Shown here piece by piece: positions 28,180-36,566 of a stretch of 64,000 nucleotides of DNA. A program made the position numbers and the translations under genes. The stretch is from Brumicola pallidula DSM 14239 = ACAM 615. GTDB lineage: Bacteria > Pseudomonadota > Gammaproteobacteria > Enterobacterales > Alteromonadaceae. The notes below the pieces were generated by a model. The model had not been told where the DNA came from, did no database searches, and was given only the letters and a program-made list of their open reading frames with translations. Numbering within the stretch: position 1 is the stretch's first letter; each line of letters begins with the position of its first letter. The stretch spans positions 62,001-126,000 of the forward strand of contig NZ_KE386817.1 in NCBI RefSeq assembly GCF_000428905.1. The letters are read 5' to 3'.

Positions 28180-28224
28180 TTGTTAAAAGCGCTCTTGTTA
28201 AAAGCGCTCTTGTTAAAAGTGCTC
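28180..28224. repeat. Three tandem copies of a 15-bp unit
   Basis: TTGTTAAAAGCGCTC at 28180-28194 and 28195-28209 is identical; the third copy (28210-28224) differs at one base. The array is in the gap between the convergent mltD and cysS genes. The GCGCTC parts can pair with GAGCGC just upstream (28156-28161). Confidence 0.9.
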
Positions 28225-28253
28225 TGTGTTTGGAAAGGCGTTTTTTTAGCTGT

Positions 28254-29645
28254 TTACGCCTTTCTCCAAGTCGTTCCAGTAGGGCCATCCTCCAGCACCA
28301 CGCCCATTTCATTTAAACCATCACGAGCGGCGTCGGCTGAAGGCCAGTCTTTGTTTTCGCGTGCAGTGTTGCGTTGTGCTATAAAAGCGTCAACCTTCAT
28401 AGCAAATTCATCATCGTCTTCGCCAGCAATATTGCCTTGTAAATAATCAGTCGGGTGCATTTGTAGAATTCCCAAAATAGCCCCTAGCTTTTTCAAAATA
28501 CCAGCGAGGTCTTTGGCTGCATCTGGGTCAGCAGCCGCTTTGTTTAAGTCCTTTGCCACGTCGAACAACACCGAAAATGCAATGGGCATATTGAAATCAT
28601 CGTTCATTGCTGTTTCAAATCGAGCTAAATAACCACCCTGCGATAAGCTTACATCCATATTTGGCACTACATCACGTAATGATGTGTACAGTCGCTCAAG
28701 TCCGGCTTTGGCTTGTGAGATACTATCCTGAGAGTAGCTTAATTGGCTGCGATAATGAGCCGACATTAGGAAAAATCTCAAAGTTTCAGGATCATGTACT
28801 TTTAGTACATCGCGTAAAGTAAAAAAGTTACCTAATGATTTAGACATTTTAACGTCATCTACCTGCACCATACCCGCATGCATCCAAGTATTGACATAAG
28901 GTGTATCAAATGCACAGCAGGACTGCGCAATCTCATTCTCATGGTGTGGAAACATCAAATCTGACCCGCCACCATGTATATCAAAATGCTCGCCTAAGTG
29001 TTTATAGTTCATTGCTGAACATTCAATATGCCAACCCGGACGCCCGTTACCCCAAGGTGACGCCCAACTAGGCTCATCAGGTTTTGCTGACTTCCATAAC
29101 ACAAAATCAAGCGGATCGTCTTTATCGCTGCTGGTTTCCACGCGAGCACCAATGTTTAACTGGGACAAATCTTGCTTGCTCAAGCGACCATATTGCTTAT
29201 AGGAACTAACATCAAACAATACGTCACCAGATGGTGCTTGATAAGCATGTTTTTTATCAACTAAACGTTGAATAATATCCACTATTTCATCCATATGTTG
29301 AGTAACACGTGGTTCGATGTTTGGTTCTAATAGGTTTATTGATGCAAAATCTGCGTGCATCATGGCAATCGTTCGTTCGGTTAATTGCTCAGGCGTTTCG
29401 TTGTTAGCGATGGCTCGCTGAATAATTTTGTCATCAACATCAGTAATGTTGCGCACATAATTTACGTCGTAGCCAACGTGACGGAGGTATCGAACCATAA
29501 TATCGAAACTCAGATAAGTTCGAGCATGGCCCATATGACAGAGATCATACACGGTAATTCCGCACACATATAAGCCGATTTTATTCTCAACTATTGGAGT
29601 AAAGGGCTCTTTCTTGCGCGTTAAAGTGTTGTAAATCTGTAGCAT
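28254..29645 (-). CDS. cysS: Cysteinyl-tRNA synthetase
   Basis: A 463-residue class I synthetase, E. coli length 461. Cys28 ([10 protein letters not shown]) begins the zinc site, completed by the Cys in WHIECSAMN and His/Glu in HHENEIAQS. The HIGH-type MGHARTY and KMSKSLGNF signatures are intact. It charges tRNA-Cys. It is divergent from ppiB, as in E. coli. Confidence 0.97.
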   Translation of the reverse strand: MLQIYNTLTRKKEPFTPIVENKIGLYVCGITVYDLCHMGHARTYLSFDIMVRYLRHVGYDVNYVRNITDVDDKIIQRAIANNETPEQLTERTIAMMHADFASINLLEPNIEPRVTQHMDEIVDIIQRLVDKKHAYQAPSGDVLFDVSSYKQYGRLSKQDLSQLNIGARVETSSDKDDPLDFVLWKSAKPDEPSWASPWGNGRPGWHIECSAMNYKHLGEHFDIHGGGSDLMFPHHENEIAQSCCAFDTPYVNTWMHAGMVQVDDVKMSKSLGNFFTLRDVLKVHDPETLRFFLMSAHYRSQLSYSQDSISQAKAGLERLYTSLRDVVPNMDVSLSQGGYLARFETAMNDDFNMPIAFSVLFDVAKDLNKAAADPDAAKDLAGILKKLGAILGILQMHPTDYLQGNIAGEDDDEFAMKVDAFIAQRNTARENKDWPSADAARDGLNEMGVVLEDGPTGTTWRKA

Positions 29646-29893
29646 ATTTTGTGCTTACCTCATGGTTTTGTTAATTAGCTTTGCTTTGTAACAACGTTGA
29701 AATTTGACGAATTCTAGCATCGACACCATAAATGTGAACCGGTTTTATGAATAATGTAGTAAAAACATCAGCATCTCATTGGTCTTACAGGTATTTTACG
29801 CTACCATTACGCTATTCAAATTTCATGTTTTTGACTTTTATTCATGCAAAGCCAAAAACTGACCAAAAAATCTATTTCTTACAGGACGACACA

Positions 29894-30388
29894 ATGGTTA
29901 TTTTAAAAACAAATCACGGCGACATTAAGTTAGCAATGTTTGCAGACGCAGCGCCAAACACAGTAGCGAACTTTTTGAGCTATGTTGAAGAAGGTTTTTA
30001 CAATGGAACCGTATTTCATCGCGTGATCAGTAACTTTATGGTTCAAGGTGGAGGTTTCGAACCTGGTCTTGAGCAAAAAACACCGAAAGCAGCTATCGAA
30101 AACGAAGCTGACAATGGTAAAAGTAACAAAATAGGCACCCTTGCAATGGCTCGAACTAGTGACCCTCATTCAGCCACGGCTCAATTTTTCATTAATGTGA
30201 AAGATAATGACTTTCTAGATTTTACTGCGGCTAATTCACAAGGCTACGGCTATTGCGTATTTGCTGAAGTGGTTGAAGGTATGGACATTGTTGAAAAAAT
30301 CAAAGGTGTTACTACGGGTAACATGGGTATGCATCAAGACGTACCACTGGAAGATGTGGTCCTTGAATCTGCTGAAATCGTTGAATAA
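29894..30388 (+). CDS. ppiB: Peptidyl-prolyl cis-trans isomerase B (cyclophilin)
   Basis: A 164-residue cytoplasmic cyclophilin of exactly E. coli PpiB length, with [35 protein letters not shown] and [13 protein letters not shown]. The ATG at 29894 has AGGA seven bases upstream; a longer in-frame extension back to 29747 has no family similarity and would bury this ribosome site. It speeds proline isomerisation in protein folding. lpxH follows 29 bases later on the same strand, the same order as in E. coli. Confidence 0.96.
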   Translation: MVILKTNHGDIKLAMFADAAPNTVANFLSYVEEGFYNGTVFHRVISNFMVQGGGFEPGLEQKTPKAAIENEADNGKSNKIGTLAMARTSDPHSATAQFFINVKDNDFLDFTAANSQGYGYCVFAEVVEGMDIVEKIKGVTTGNMGMHQDVPLEDVVLESAEIVE

Positions 30389-30417
30389 TCTCGACCTAAA
30401 CTCTTAGGTTTATAACA

Positions 30418-31140
30418 ATGTCTGCCACCTACTTTATCTCCGATCTGCATCTAAGTGCAGATCGGCAAGATATTAGCGACTGCTTATTTCGCTTTTTACA
30501 AACAGAAGCCGTCACTGCTGATGCTCTTTACATACTAGGCGATTTGTTTGAGGTATGGATCGGTGATGACGATATCACTCCCTTTTCTGAAAGCATTGCC
30601 ATCGCCTTAAAAACGGTAAGTGCAACGGTGCCTATTTATTTCATTCACGGCAATCGAGACTTCGCGATCCGCCATTCTTTTGCACACCGAGCGGGTATGA
30701 CTATTCTCCCCGAGCAATACGTAATTGATTTGTATGGCCGCAAAGCATTGCTGATGCATGGCGATGAGCTTTGTACTCGCGATATTGAATATCAAAAGTT
30801 TCGTAAAAAGTCTCGTGGTTGGTGGTGGCCTAGATTAATGTTGTTACTACCATTGAAAACGCGGCAAAAAATTGCTAAAAACGGTCGCCAAACAAGCAAA
30901 AAACATCAAAAACAACTTACCCCTGAGATTATGGACGTGACCCAAAGTGAAGTAGCGTTGGCGATGCAAAAACATGGCGTTGATTTACTAATACATGGCC
31001 ATACACACCGCCCTAAAGTGCATGAGTTCATCCTTGATAATAAATCCATGAAACGCATTGTACTAGGTGATTGGTATGACCAAGGCAGTATACTAATTGC
31101 TGGCAAACAACAGTTATCTTTGGAAAACCGCATTTTCTAA
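30418..31140 (+). CDS. lpxH: UDP-2,3-diacylglucosamine diphosphatase LpxH
   Basis: A 240-residue calcineurin-like phosphoesterase with DLHLS, GDLFEVWIGDD, HGNRDF, MHGDELCTRD and the terminal HGHTHRP metal-ligand blocks. It removes UMP from UDP-2,3-diacylglucosamine to give lipid X in lipid A synthesis, at the inner face of the inner membrane. It follows ppiB closely. The length is the family norm. Confidence 0.96.
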   Translation: MSATYFISDLHLSADRQDISDCLFRFLQTEAVTADALYILGDLFEVWIGDDDITPFSESIAIALKTVSATVPIYFIHGNRDFAIRHSFAHRAGMTILPEQYVIDLYGRKALLMHGDELCTRDIEYQKFRKKSRGWWWPRLMLLLPLKTRQKIAKNGRQTSKKHQKQLTPEIMDVTQSEVALAMQKHGVDLLIHGHTHRPKVHEFILDNKSMKRIVLGDWYDQGSILIAGKQQLSLENRIF

Positions 31141-31374
31141 TTGCTTGTTGTCGTTTATTCTATACTTTTAGTTTAGATGGTCACATAAATAAGCGCCATG
31201 CCGAGACTTTGGTCCTAATTCTAGTATTTATCTTGCTTGGTATGGTGAAAACGTTTGTAAACTAATCCATTCCTCTCTATCATTCTGAGCGAGACCATTA
31301 AGTTGATGAGCTTGTATCGCGCTATGAGGGTTGTTAGCGCTAAACCCTATAGAGAATAGAAGAGGACATCAACA

Positions 31375-32262
31375 ATGTTCAACCGCAGCATCAAGTACTT
31401 AGTACTGGTGATTATTAATATCGTAATTATTACTATATTACTAATGGATGAGGACCAAAAATCAGATGTGTTCGATACAGACTATGTCATTAACCTCTTG
31501 GACAATAGCAAGCAGTTAGAGAGACAGGTAACTAACCTTACTGCACAAAACAAATTCTTAGAAACCTCAAGTGAAAATGTTCAGCGACAAATCATGCAAA
31601 CCCGAGACATGATTGATGGTAGTATTGAGAGACTACGACAATGTAAAAGCGAACAAGCTTCAATGGTCGCACTAAGCGAACAACAATCGTTGCAGCGCAG
31701 TAAAATGGCTTCCTCACAGTCCTTCAGTGCACAAGTCTGCAGTGATAACGCAGTACAAGTTAGCTTTTTGAATAAACAAATGATATCACTAAAAGAACAA
31801 TTAACTGCTGCCAATGCGGGGGCCCGTTCTGCCAACACTGAAAAACAAATACTGCAAAGCCAGCTTGAAAAGCTAAATTCGAGTATAGAAAAGTTTGATG
31901 AAGAAAAGAGGCTACTTCAAGAAATTAACCAGCAACTAGAGAGTGATTTGTCGAGCAATATTTATGTGAAGCAAATATACACGGCTCCAACCTACTGCCA
32001 ACCACCTCGCTTTGAGGAATTAGTTTGTGTTCAGCGCTTATTAGTGCGACCGCAGTTCAGTAAGAAACCATTTACTGACGTGCAAACGACACTGACAAAC
32101 CCGAGAGGAAAAATCATTGGTAAATTTAGTTTTGAGGCAACGAAAGCGAAATTAGTTAACTTCCCATTCCCTGAGAATACTGAACAGCCTGCAGGCGAAT
32201 ATACAGTCAACTTCGCTGTAGATGGTCAATCACTATCAGAGAAAATAATACTTAAGCACTAG
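31375..32262 (+). CDS. Membrane-anchored coiled-coil protein of unknown function
   Basis: A 295-residue protein. One N-terminal membrane segment (residues about 7-24, LVLVIINIVIITILL) is followed by a long helical region with heptad character (about 45-200; many Gln, Glu, Lys and few prolines). The C-terminal domain (about 205-295) is beta-rich, starts with two cysteines (PTYCQPP, ELVCVQRLL) and ends AGEYTVNFAVDGQ, looking like a small Ig-like fold. With this topology the coiled coil and C-terminal domain should be periplasmic. AGAGGA precedes the ATG. I recognise no family; the layout would suit an envelope spacer or scaffold protein. Confidence 0.75.
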   Translation: MFNRSIKYLVLVIINIVIITILLMDEDQKSDVFDTDYVINLLDNSKQLERQVTNLTAQNKFLETSSENVQRQIMQTRDMIDGSIERLRQCKSEQASMVALSEQQSLQRSKMASSQSFSAQVCSDNAVQVSFLNKQMISLKEQLTAANAGARSANTEKQILQSQLEKLNSSIEKFDEEKRLLQEINQQLESDLSSNIYVKQIYTAPTYCQPPRFEELVCVQRLLVRPQFSKKPFTDVQTTLTNPRGKIIGKFSFEATKAKLVNFPFPENTEQPAGEYTVNFAVDGQSLSEKIILKH

Positions 32263-32271
32263 TCAAAGTGA

Positions 32272-32295
32272 TGTTAGAGCCTTGTAACTCTAACA
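32272..32295. terminator. Stem-loop between convergent genes
   Basis: TGTTAGAG and CTCTAACA make a perfect 8-bp stem with an 8-base loop between the coiled-coil gene and miaE. No T-run follows on either strand, so termination strength is uncertain. Confidence 0.4.
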
Positions 32296-32318
32296 ACATG
32301 AACCGTCAGATAAGTGTT

Positions 32319-33125
32319 TTATGCCACTGTTGTATTGCTCAAGTTAGTTTTTGGTAATATCAAACTCCCAGGGGCGCCACTGTGAAATCGAAACTCCCCG
32401 CTATCTGATGAATGGATAAGGTCGGCTTCAACTTCCGCAAACACAGCCACACGCGCTGAAATATCCTTACCTGAAATGGATTGAGCCAACGCAAGATAAT
32501 CCTCAAAATGCCGCGCTTCGGAGCGCAGTAGCGACATATAAAAGTCACCTAGCTTAGTATCAACATGCGGCGCTAATTTCGCGAAACGTTCGCAAGAACG
32601 AGCTTCAATAAAGGCACCACAAATCAGTTTATCTATAAGTGCATCAGGTTCATGGGTTTTCACATGACGCAGCATACCTTTTGCATAGCGACTTGAAGAG
32701 ATGTTTTCATAAGGAACTTGGTAGTACTCCATCATCTCTAACACTTGATAAAAATGATGAAGTTCTTCCTTTATTAACATGACCATTTTGTCTATTAGGT
32801 CCTGCCCATATACCGAGTTTTGCGCAGGCATCATCGATTTTGTTAATTTGTTGTGCTTTGCTAATAAACGCCAATCACCCTGCATTCGATAGGTAAAATC
32901 TTCATATGGCTTTAGCCACTGCAACAAAGCCTGGCTGCTCTCTTTATCTACCGCGTAGCGACGGATCAAAAACATGGCACTTTGCGCTGCTTTTAACTCA
33001 CAAATCAAATGATCGAGCAGTATTACTGATAAGTTCGCTGGCTTAATGGCCTCATCAACCCAGCTTTGAGGGCTTGGGCATTTTAAAAAGTGGTTAATTG
33101 GAGATAACAGTTTTTCGGTCGACAA
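32319..33125 (-). CDS. miaE: tRNA-(ms2io6A37) hydroxylase MiaE
   Basis: A 268-residue non-haem diiron monooxygenase that hydroxylates ms2i6A at position 37 of tRNAs reading U-starting codons. Iron ligands are visible in EELHHFYQVLEMM, EARSCERFAKLAPH and RSEARHFEDYL. The start appears to be a TTG at 33125: a TAA lies immediately upstream in frame, family similarity (LSPINHFLKCPSPQSWVDEA) begins at once, and AAGAAG is nine bases before it. The TTG start may keep expression low. Confidence 0.92.
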   Translation of the reverse strand: MSTEKLLSPINHFLKCPSPQSWVDEAIKPANLSVILLDHLICELKAAQSAMFLIRRYAVDKESSQALLQWLKPYEDFTYRMQGDWRLLAKHNKLTKSMMPAQNSVYGQDLIDKMVMLIKEELHHFYQVLEMMEYYQVPYENISSSRYAKGMLRHVKTHEPDALIDKLICGAFIEARSCERFAKLAPHVDTKLGDFYMSLLRSEARHFEDYLALAQSISGKDISARVAVFAEVEADLIHSSDSGEFRFHSGAPGSLILPKTNLSNTTVA

Positions 33126-33303
33126 TTATTTAACTTCTTAATTTTAGCTATTTTATAGTGCCAGAGTTTACCATACATTTATTATATGCCACGATGATAT
33201 CCATATGGAAAAACAAAAGTCCGTCAATATCGCTACGTTTATCCATCTACGCCCTTTAAGCTAAGAATTGCAGACTGCTGTATTATGGATAATACCCCTG
33301 CAT

Positions 33304-34482
33304 CTACGAGCGCTTCGCGTCCAATACTTTAGCTGGTTTTATGACACATATCGCGCAAAGAATTAAGGTGACAACAGCCACATTAATTACTAAGTCGTAT
33401 TGTTCACCCGTTAATATAAGTGCTCCTACCATTGGCCCTGAAGCCAATCCCACTTTAGATGCAAATCCCCCCATTGCGGCTAATTGCCCTGCTTTATCTA
33501 ACTCCGAACAAATACCAAACATATAAGGCAGTGAGAACGCCCAAGTCACTCCAATAATTATATTTGCAATTAAATAAACTTGAGCACTATCGCTGTAATG
33601 TAGCAACAAACTGCATAATGCCGTGCTTAGAATTGACGTCACTAAGGGGATAGTTCGGCCGTATTTAGTGCCTATAAGAATGACTAAAAATGGTCCTATT
33701 AAAGCTAACCAACTTGCCGAAGCCAGCGCAGGACTCATAAATTCGATACTTAAACCTTGTGCTTTTCCTAGTCCAATTATGTAGGCAAACAGTCCCATAT
33801 TTGCCGCCTGAAACAGGAAAATGGCGACCAGATTTAAAAGCAATAAGGTTTTGCTCAATTGCGTCTTAGACTGCTGAGTAGATTGATTTTGTTCTACTTT
33901 ATAATGCGGAATAAATGGCATCATCAATAAGGTGACTAAGGTAAAAGCGATTAAAGACAAGAATAAAGCCGCTGTCCCATAACTTGGTACTAATTCAGGC
34001 AGAAACATCAAGCCAAAACCGCCTAAGCTCCATTGAATAAATAACAGATAACCAAAGGTTTTGTCCGCTTCAGTGGTGCGAGAAATGATGCCAAATCCTA
34101 TTCCTACAAGCAATCCGCCAGTTAAACCATGTATAAAACGGACAACAACCATTAACGTCGGATCCTCTATAAAAATACATATGCCGTCTATTACAAGCAA
34201 ACTTATTAATAAGGCATATGACCAGACACGCCAGTTAATCCGTTTTATTAAAAAAACCGCTGTTAACGCGCCAATCGCAGCACCATATAAGTTGGCAGAA
34301 CTGACAAACCCAGCTTGTTGATTGGTAAAAGCTAATCCTTCTTTTAAACCGCTCACTACAGCCGGCATAATATTAATGTAAAAGATGCCTGCTGTAGTTA
34401 AGAAAGCAAGAAAAACGCGCGCCATCATGCTGTTGGCACCTACTTTGTATTTTGAAATGGCATCATTATCACTGTTTAGCAT
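33304..34482 (-). CDS. Major facilitator superfamily transporter
   Basis: A 392-residue inner-membrane protein with about 12 hydrophobic segments and a central cytoplasmic loop (HYKVEQNQSTQQSKTQLSK) separating the two six-helix halves. The motif-A-like loop between TM2 and TM3 is KRINWRVW. The substrate cannot be read from sequence. GGAG precedes the ATG and the gene begins 23 bases after the stop of the serine hydrolase, so the two form an operon under the promoter at 36474-36525. I infer it imports the hydrolase product or a related compound. Confidence 0.88.
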   Translation of the reverse strand: MLNSDNDAISKYKVGANSMMARVFLAFLTTAGIFYINIMPAVVSGLKEGLAFTNQQAGFVSSANLYGAAIGALTAVFLIKRINWRVWSYALLISLLVIDGICIFIEDPTLMVVVRFIHGLTGGLLVGIGFGIISRTTEADKTFGYLLFIQWSLGGFGLMFLPELVPSYGTAALFLSLIAFTLVTLLMMPFIPHYKVEQNQSTQQSKTQLSKTLLLLNLVAIFLFQAANMGLFAYIIGLGKAQGLSIEFMSPALASASWLALIGPFLVILIGTKYGRTIPLVTSILSTALCSLLLHYSDSAQVYLIANIIIGVTWAFSLPYMFGICSELDKAGQLAAMGGFASKVGLASGPMVGALILTGEQYDLVINVAVVTLILCAICVIKPAKVLDAKRS

Positions 34483-34505
34483 TTATCTCTCCTTTGCGAG
34501 TACAT

Positions 34506-36215
34506 CTAATTATCTGCAGTTATGCTTGGACAGATAAGATTCAATTCTTGAAGTTCGGGAATAGCTTCAGACCAATCAAAATGAAAACTATCACTGACGT
34601 AGTAATAGACAGACGATTTAGCTAGCAGTGCAACGGTTATTCCCCCATAGCCAGACATAAAAGGTATCCACTGTGGTTTTTTACAAACTAACTTATTTGT
34701 GACTTTTCTTGCCCAAAATCCATGCTGGTAACGAATATGGCTATAGTCCGTAGTCAGCCCAGGATTTTGGGGCTTTTGTTGTAACGCTACTTGAAGTGGA
34801 TCCTGAGCCAAAATCGAAGCATTAATATCAACTTGTGCTTGCTGACTAACGAAACGGCTCAGTCTTACTAAGTCATCCCTAGTAAAAAACAAACCATAAC
34901 CCACGTAAGGCTGGCCGTTCAGATCAGAGGTTCGTCGACTTTGGGCACTTACTTGACTAAGGCCCAACGGTTTAAATATCTTTTCATACAATACATCACT
35001 GAATAAATCAGCTTTCTTTCCCAATTTTTCCTTTACGTAAGCACTTAAACCAGCACCTAGCAGATAGGTATCTGATGTGTGGTAAACAAATATCTTTCCT
35101 GGTTTACTTTTACGTGAAAAGTGACCGCAAGCAAATGCGAGTCTTTGCTCATTTGTTTTAGCAGTAAAGAATGCTAATTTTTCTGTAGAAGCTTCATCCG
35201 CAGAATACTTCACCGATCCATAATGCCCTGTACTCATGTCCAACAAATTGGAAAAAGTAACATCATCCCAATCATCACCAGCGCACTGCTTTATCCATTT
35301 ACCGATTGGTTGAGAAAATACATCTCCATATTCGCGTTCAAGGTAAAACATAGTGGCAGCAGCAAATAATGATTTGGCAGTTGAATATGAAGGCAATACC
35401 ATTTGATCACAAAACGGATAATTACCAGCTCGGGTTTGACAATCTGATACATAGTGCACGTCATCTAACAACACCCCATATGCTGTCATATCGTTAGGCG
35501 AAATCCCACTTGGTAACGCTAGCATCTCAGGACGTATATCGTTAGCTTGCTGTGCAATCATCGCAATTGGCTTTGTTCTGACCCTATGCTTTTTTTCGAT
35601 CGCATACTCAGTCATACTGTTTTCTAGATCTGCATCTATTAAGACCTTATTTGTCACATCCCCCCGCCCCCAGAAGTCAGCTTTAAAATACGCACATGTC
35701 TCACTACTAATTTGAAAGTAAAAGTAGCCCTCAGAGGAAGCGCTATCAAAAACAAGCACACCGTTGTGTGTGCAGTTTTGATTTTTTTCGACCAAAGTAA
35801 ACGGCATACTAACCCGTCTAATTTCCTCTCCTGTGGTTGCTGGCCAGATTTCACCAACACCAAGAATATAATCCCAATACGCACTATCGGAAACCACTAA
35901 ATGTCTTATACTCGGGATCACCTCACCCGCTTCGTTTTGCACCCAATCAAATGAGATATTTGGCATAGTCTGGCGCCCATCCCTAATCTTTTCTCCTGTC
36001 ACTATATTTACTAGCGCTGACATTTCGGGTCTCATTGAAATGCGTGTTCTTCCCTGCCTAATTACGAGTTTAGTTTTTAAGGGAGGAGGGTTAAGGAAGG
36101 ACATTGAGATAGGGGCAGTCGGCACTGCGTATTCGTTTTTAAGTATCTCATCTAAAGTTACTGAGAAGGCAGAACAGCTAACCGTCACAAGGGTAAGCAA
36201 TAATATTAAACGCAT
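34506..36215 (-). CDS. Exported serine hydrolase, beta-lactamase/class C fold
   Basis: A 569-residue protein with a signal peptide (MRLILLLTLVTVSCSAFS). The N-terminal third (about 20-240) is a beta-rich extra region without a recognised family. The beta-lactamase-like domain (about 250-560) shows the SxxK nucleophile in SYSTAKSL and the YxS-type motif in YHTSDTYLLG. Relatives include esterases, D-aminopeptidases and 6-aminohexanoate-oligomer hydrolase, so the bond cleaved (ester or amide) is open. AAGG precedes the ATG. It is the first gene of an operon with the MFS gene, behind a copied nitrilase promoter. Confidence 0.85.
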   Translation of the reverse strand: MRLILLLTLVTVSCSAFSVTLDEILKNEYAVPTAPISMSFLNPPPLKTKLVIRQGRTRISMRPEMSALVNIVTGEKIRDGRQTMPNISFDWVQNEAGEVIPSIRHLVVSDSAYWDYILGVGEIWPATTGEEIRRVSMPFTLVEKNQNCTHNGVLVFDSASSEGYFYFQISSETCAYFKADFWGRGDVTNKVLIDADLENSMTEYAIEKKHRVRTKPIAMIAQQANDIRPEMLALPSGISPNDMTAYGVLLDDVHYVSDCQTRAGNYPFCDQMVLPSYSTAKSLFAAATMFYLEREYGDVFSQPIGKWIKQCAGDDWDDVTFSNLLDMSTGHYGSVKYSADEASTEKLAFFTAKTNEQRLAFACGHFSRKSKPGKIFVYHTSDTYLLGAGLSAYVKEKLGKKADLFSDVLYEKIFKPLGLSQVSAQSRRTSDLNGQPYVGYGLFFTRDDLVRLSRFVSQQAQVDINASILAQDPLQVALQQKPQNPGLTTDYSHIRYQHGFWARKVTNKLVCKKPQWIPFMSGYGGITVALLAKSSVYYYVSDSFHFDWSEAIPELQELNLICPSITADN

Positions 36216-36339
36216 AAAGTACCTTCGACTTTAAAACTCAGTTCTAATATGCATAACGGTGTATTAGAAGCATTCCAACGAGCAAAATAATTAGTGCATG
36301 AGCTTAGTCTAATTTGATGACTTATCGCGTTACATTCTG

Positions 36340-36525
36340 ATCTCAGTTTTGCAAAGACGTGATTACTACCTAAGAAGAACGCTGGTTGAAATCCAGTAAT
36401 TGAGAAGTCACTCATACATACTCACTCTATGTCACTTTTAGCATGACGTTTTTATTCAGTGCGTTTACTTTCCAACATATCACCTGCCCTGAGTAGTACC
36501 AGTTTTACGACAGCTATGGTGCCAG
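36340..36525 (-). pseudogene. Duplicated promoter and 5' end of the nitrilase gene
   Basis: Bases 36381-36525 align without gaps to 41920-42064 (offset 5539), with about 117 of 145 identical by eye. The copied part contains the direct-repeat operator, the -10 element and an ATG at 36415 beginning MSDFSITGFQPAF, against MSHFSIAGLQLAL in the intact gene. Similarity fades over about 25 codons after one 3-base gap, down to about 36340. The truncated frame runs on to 36206 as unrelated residues. It now forms the leader of the serine hydrolase-MFS operon. Confidence 0.85.
36474..36525 (-). promoter_or_regulatory. MocR-type operator/promoter, copy C (serine hydrolase-MFS operon)
   Basis: Minus-strand half-sites CTGGCAC (36519-36525) and CTGGTAC (36496-36502) are direct repeats 23 bp apart. 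The proximal half-site overlaps the -35 position; 16 bases further lies TATGTT (36474-36479) as -10. Identical layout to copy B before the nitrilase gene. Confidence 0.7.
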
Positions 36526-36566
36526 ATTATGTTTTCTTTTAAACGCACTTACTCATAATTTCAAGC

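Noticed and set aside
28180-28224. CRISPR-like array
   Set aside because: The units are directly adjacent without spacers and only three in number; no cas genes are present.
28234-28263. AAAGGCG/CGCCTTT stem at the end of cysS as terminator
   Set aside because: The loop is long and no T-run follows on the minus strand; the stem overlaps the cysS stop.
28180-28446. Plus-strand ORF across the 15-bp repeats
   Set aside because: Its repetitive LLKALLLKAL start comes from the tandem array and the rest lies antisense to cysS.
29747-29893. N-terminal extension of ppiB
   Set aside because: No similarity to cyclophilins; the ATG at 29894 has its own ribosome site and gives the exact E. coli length.
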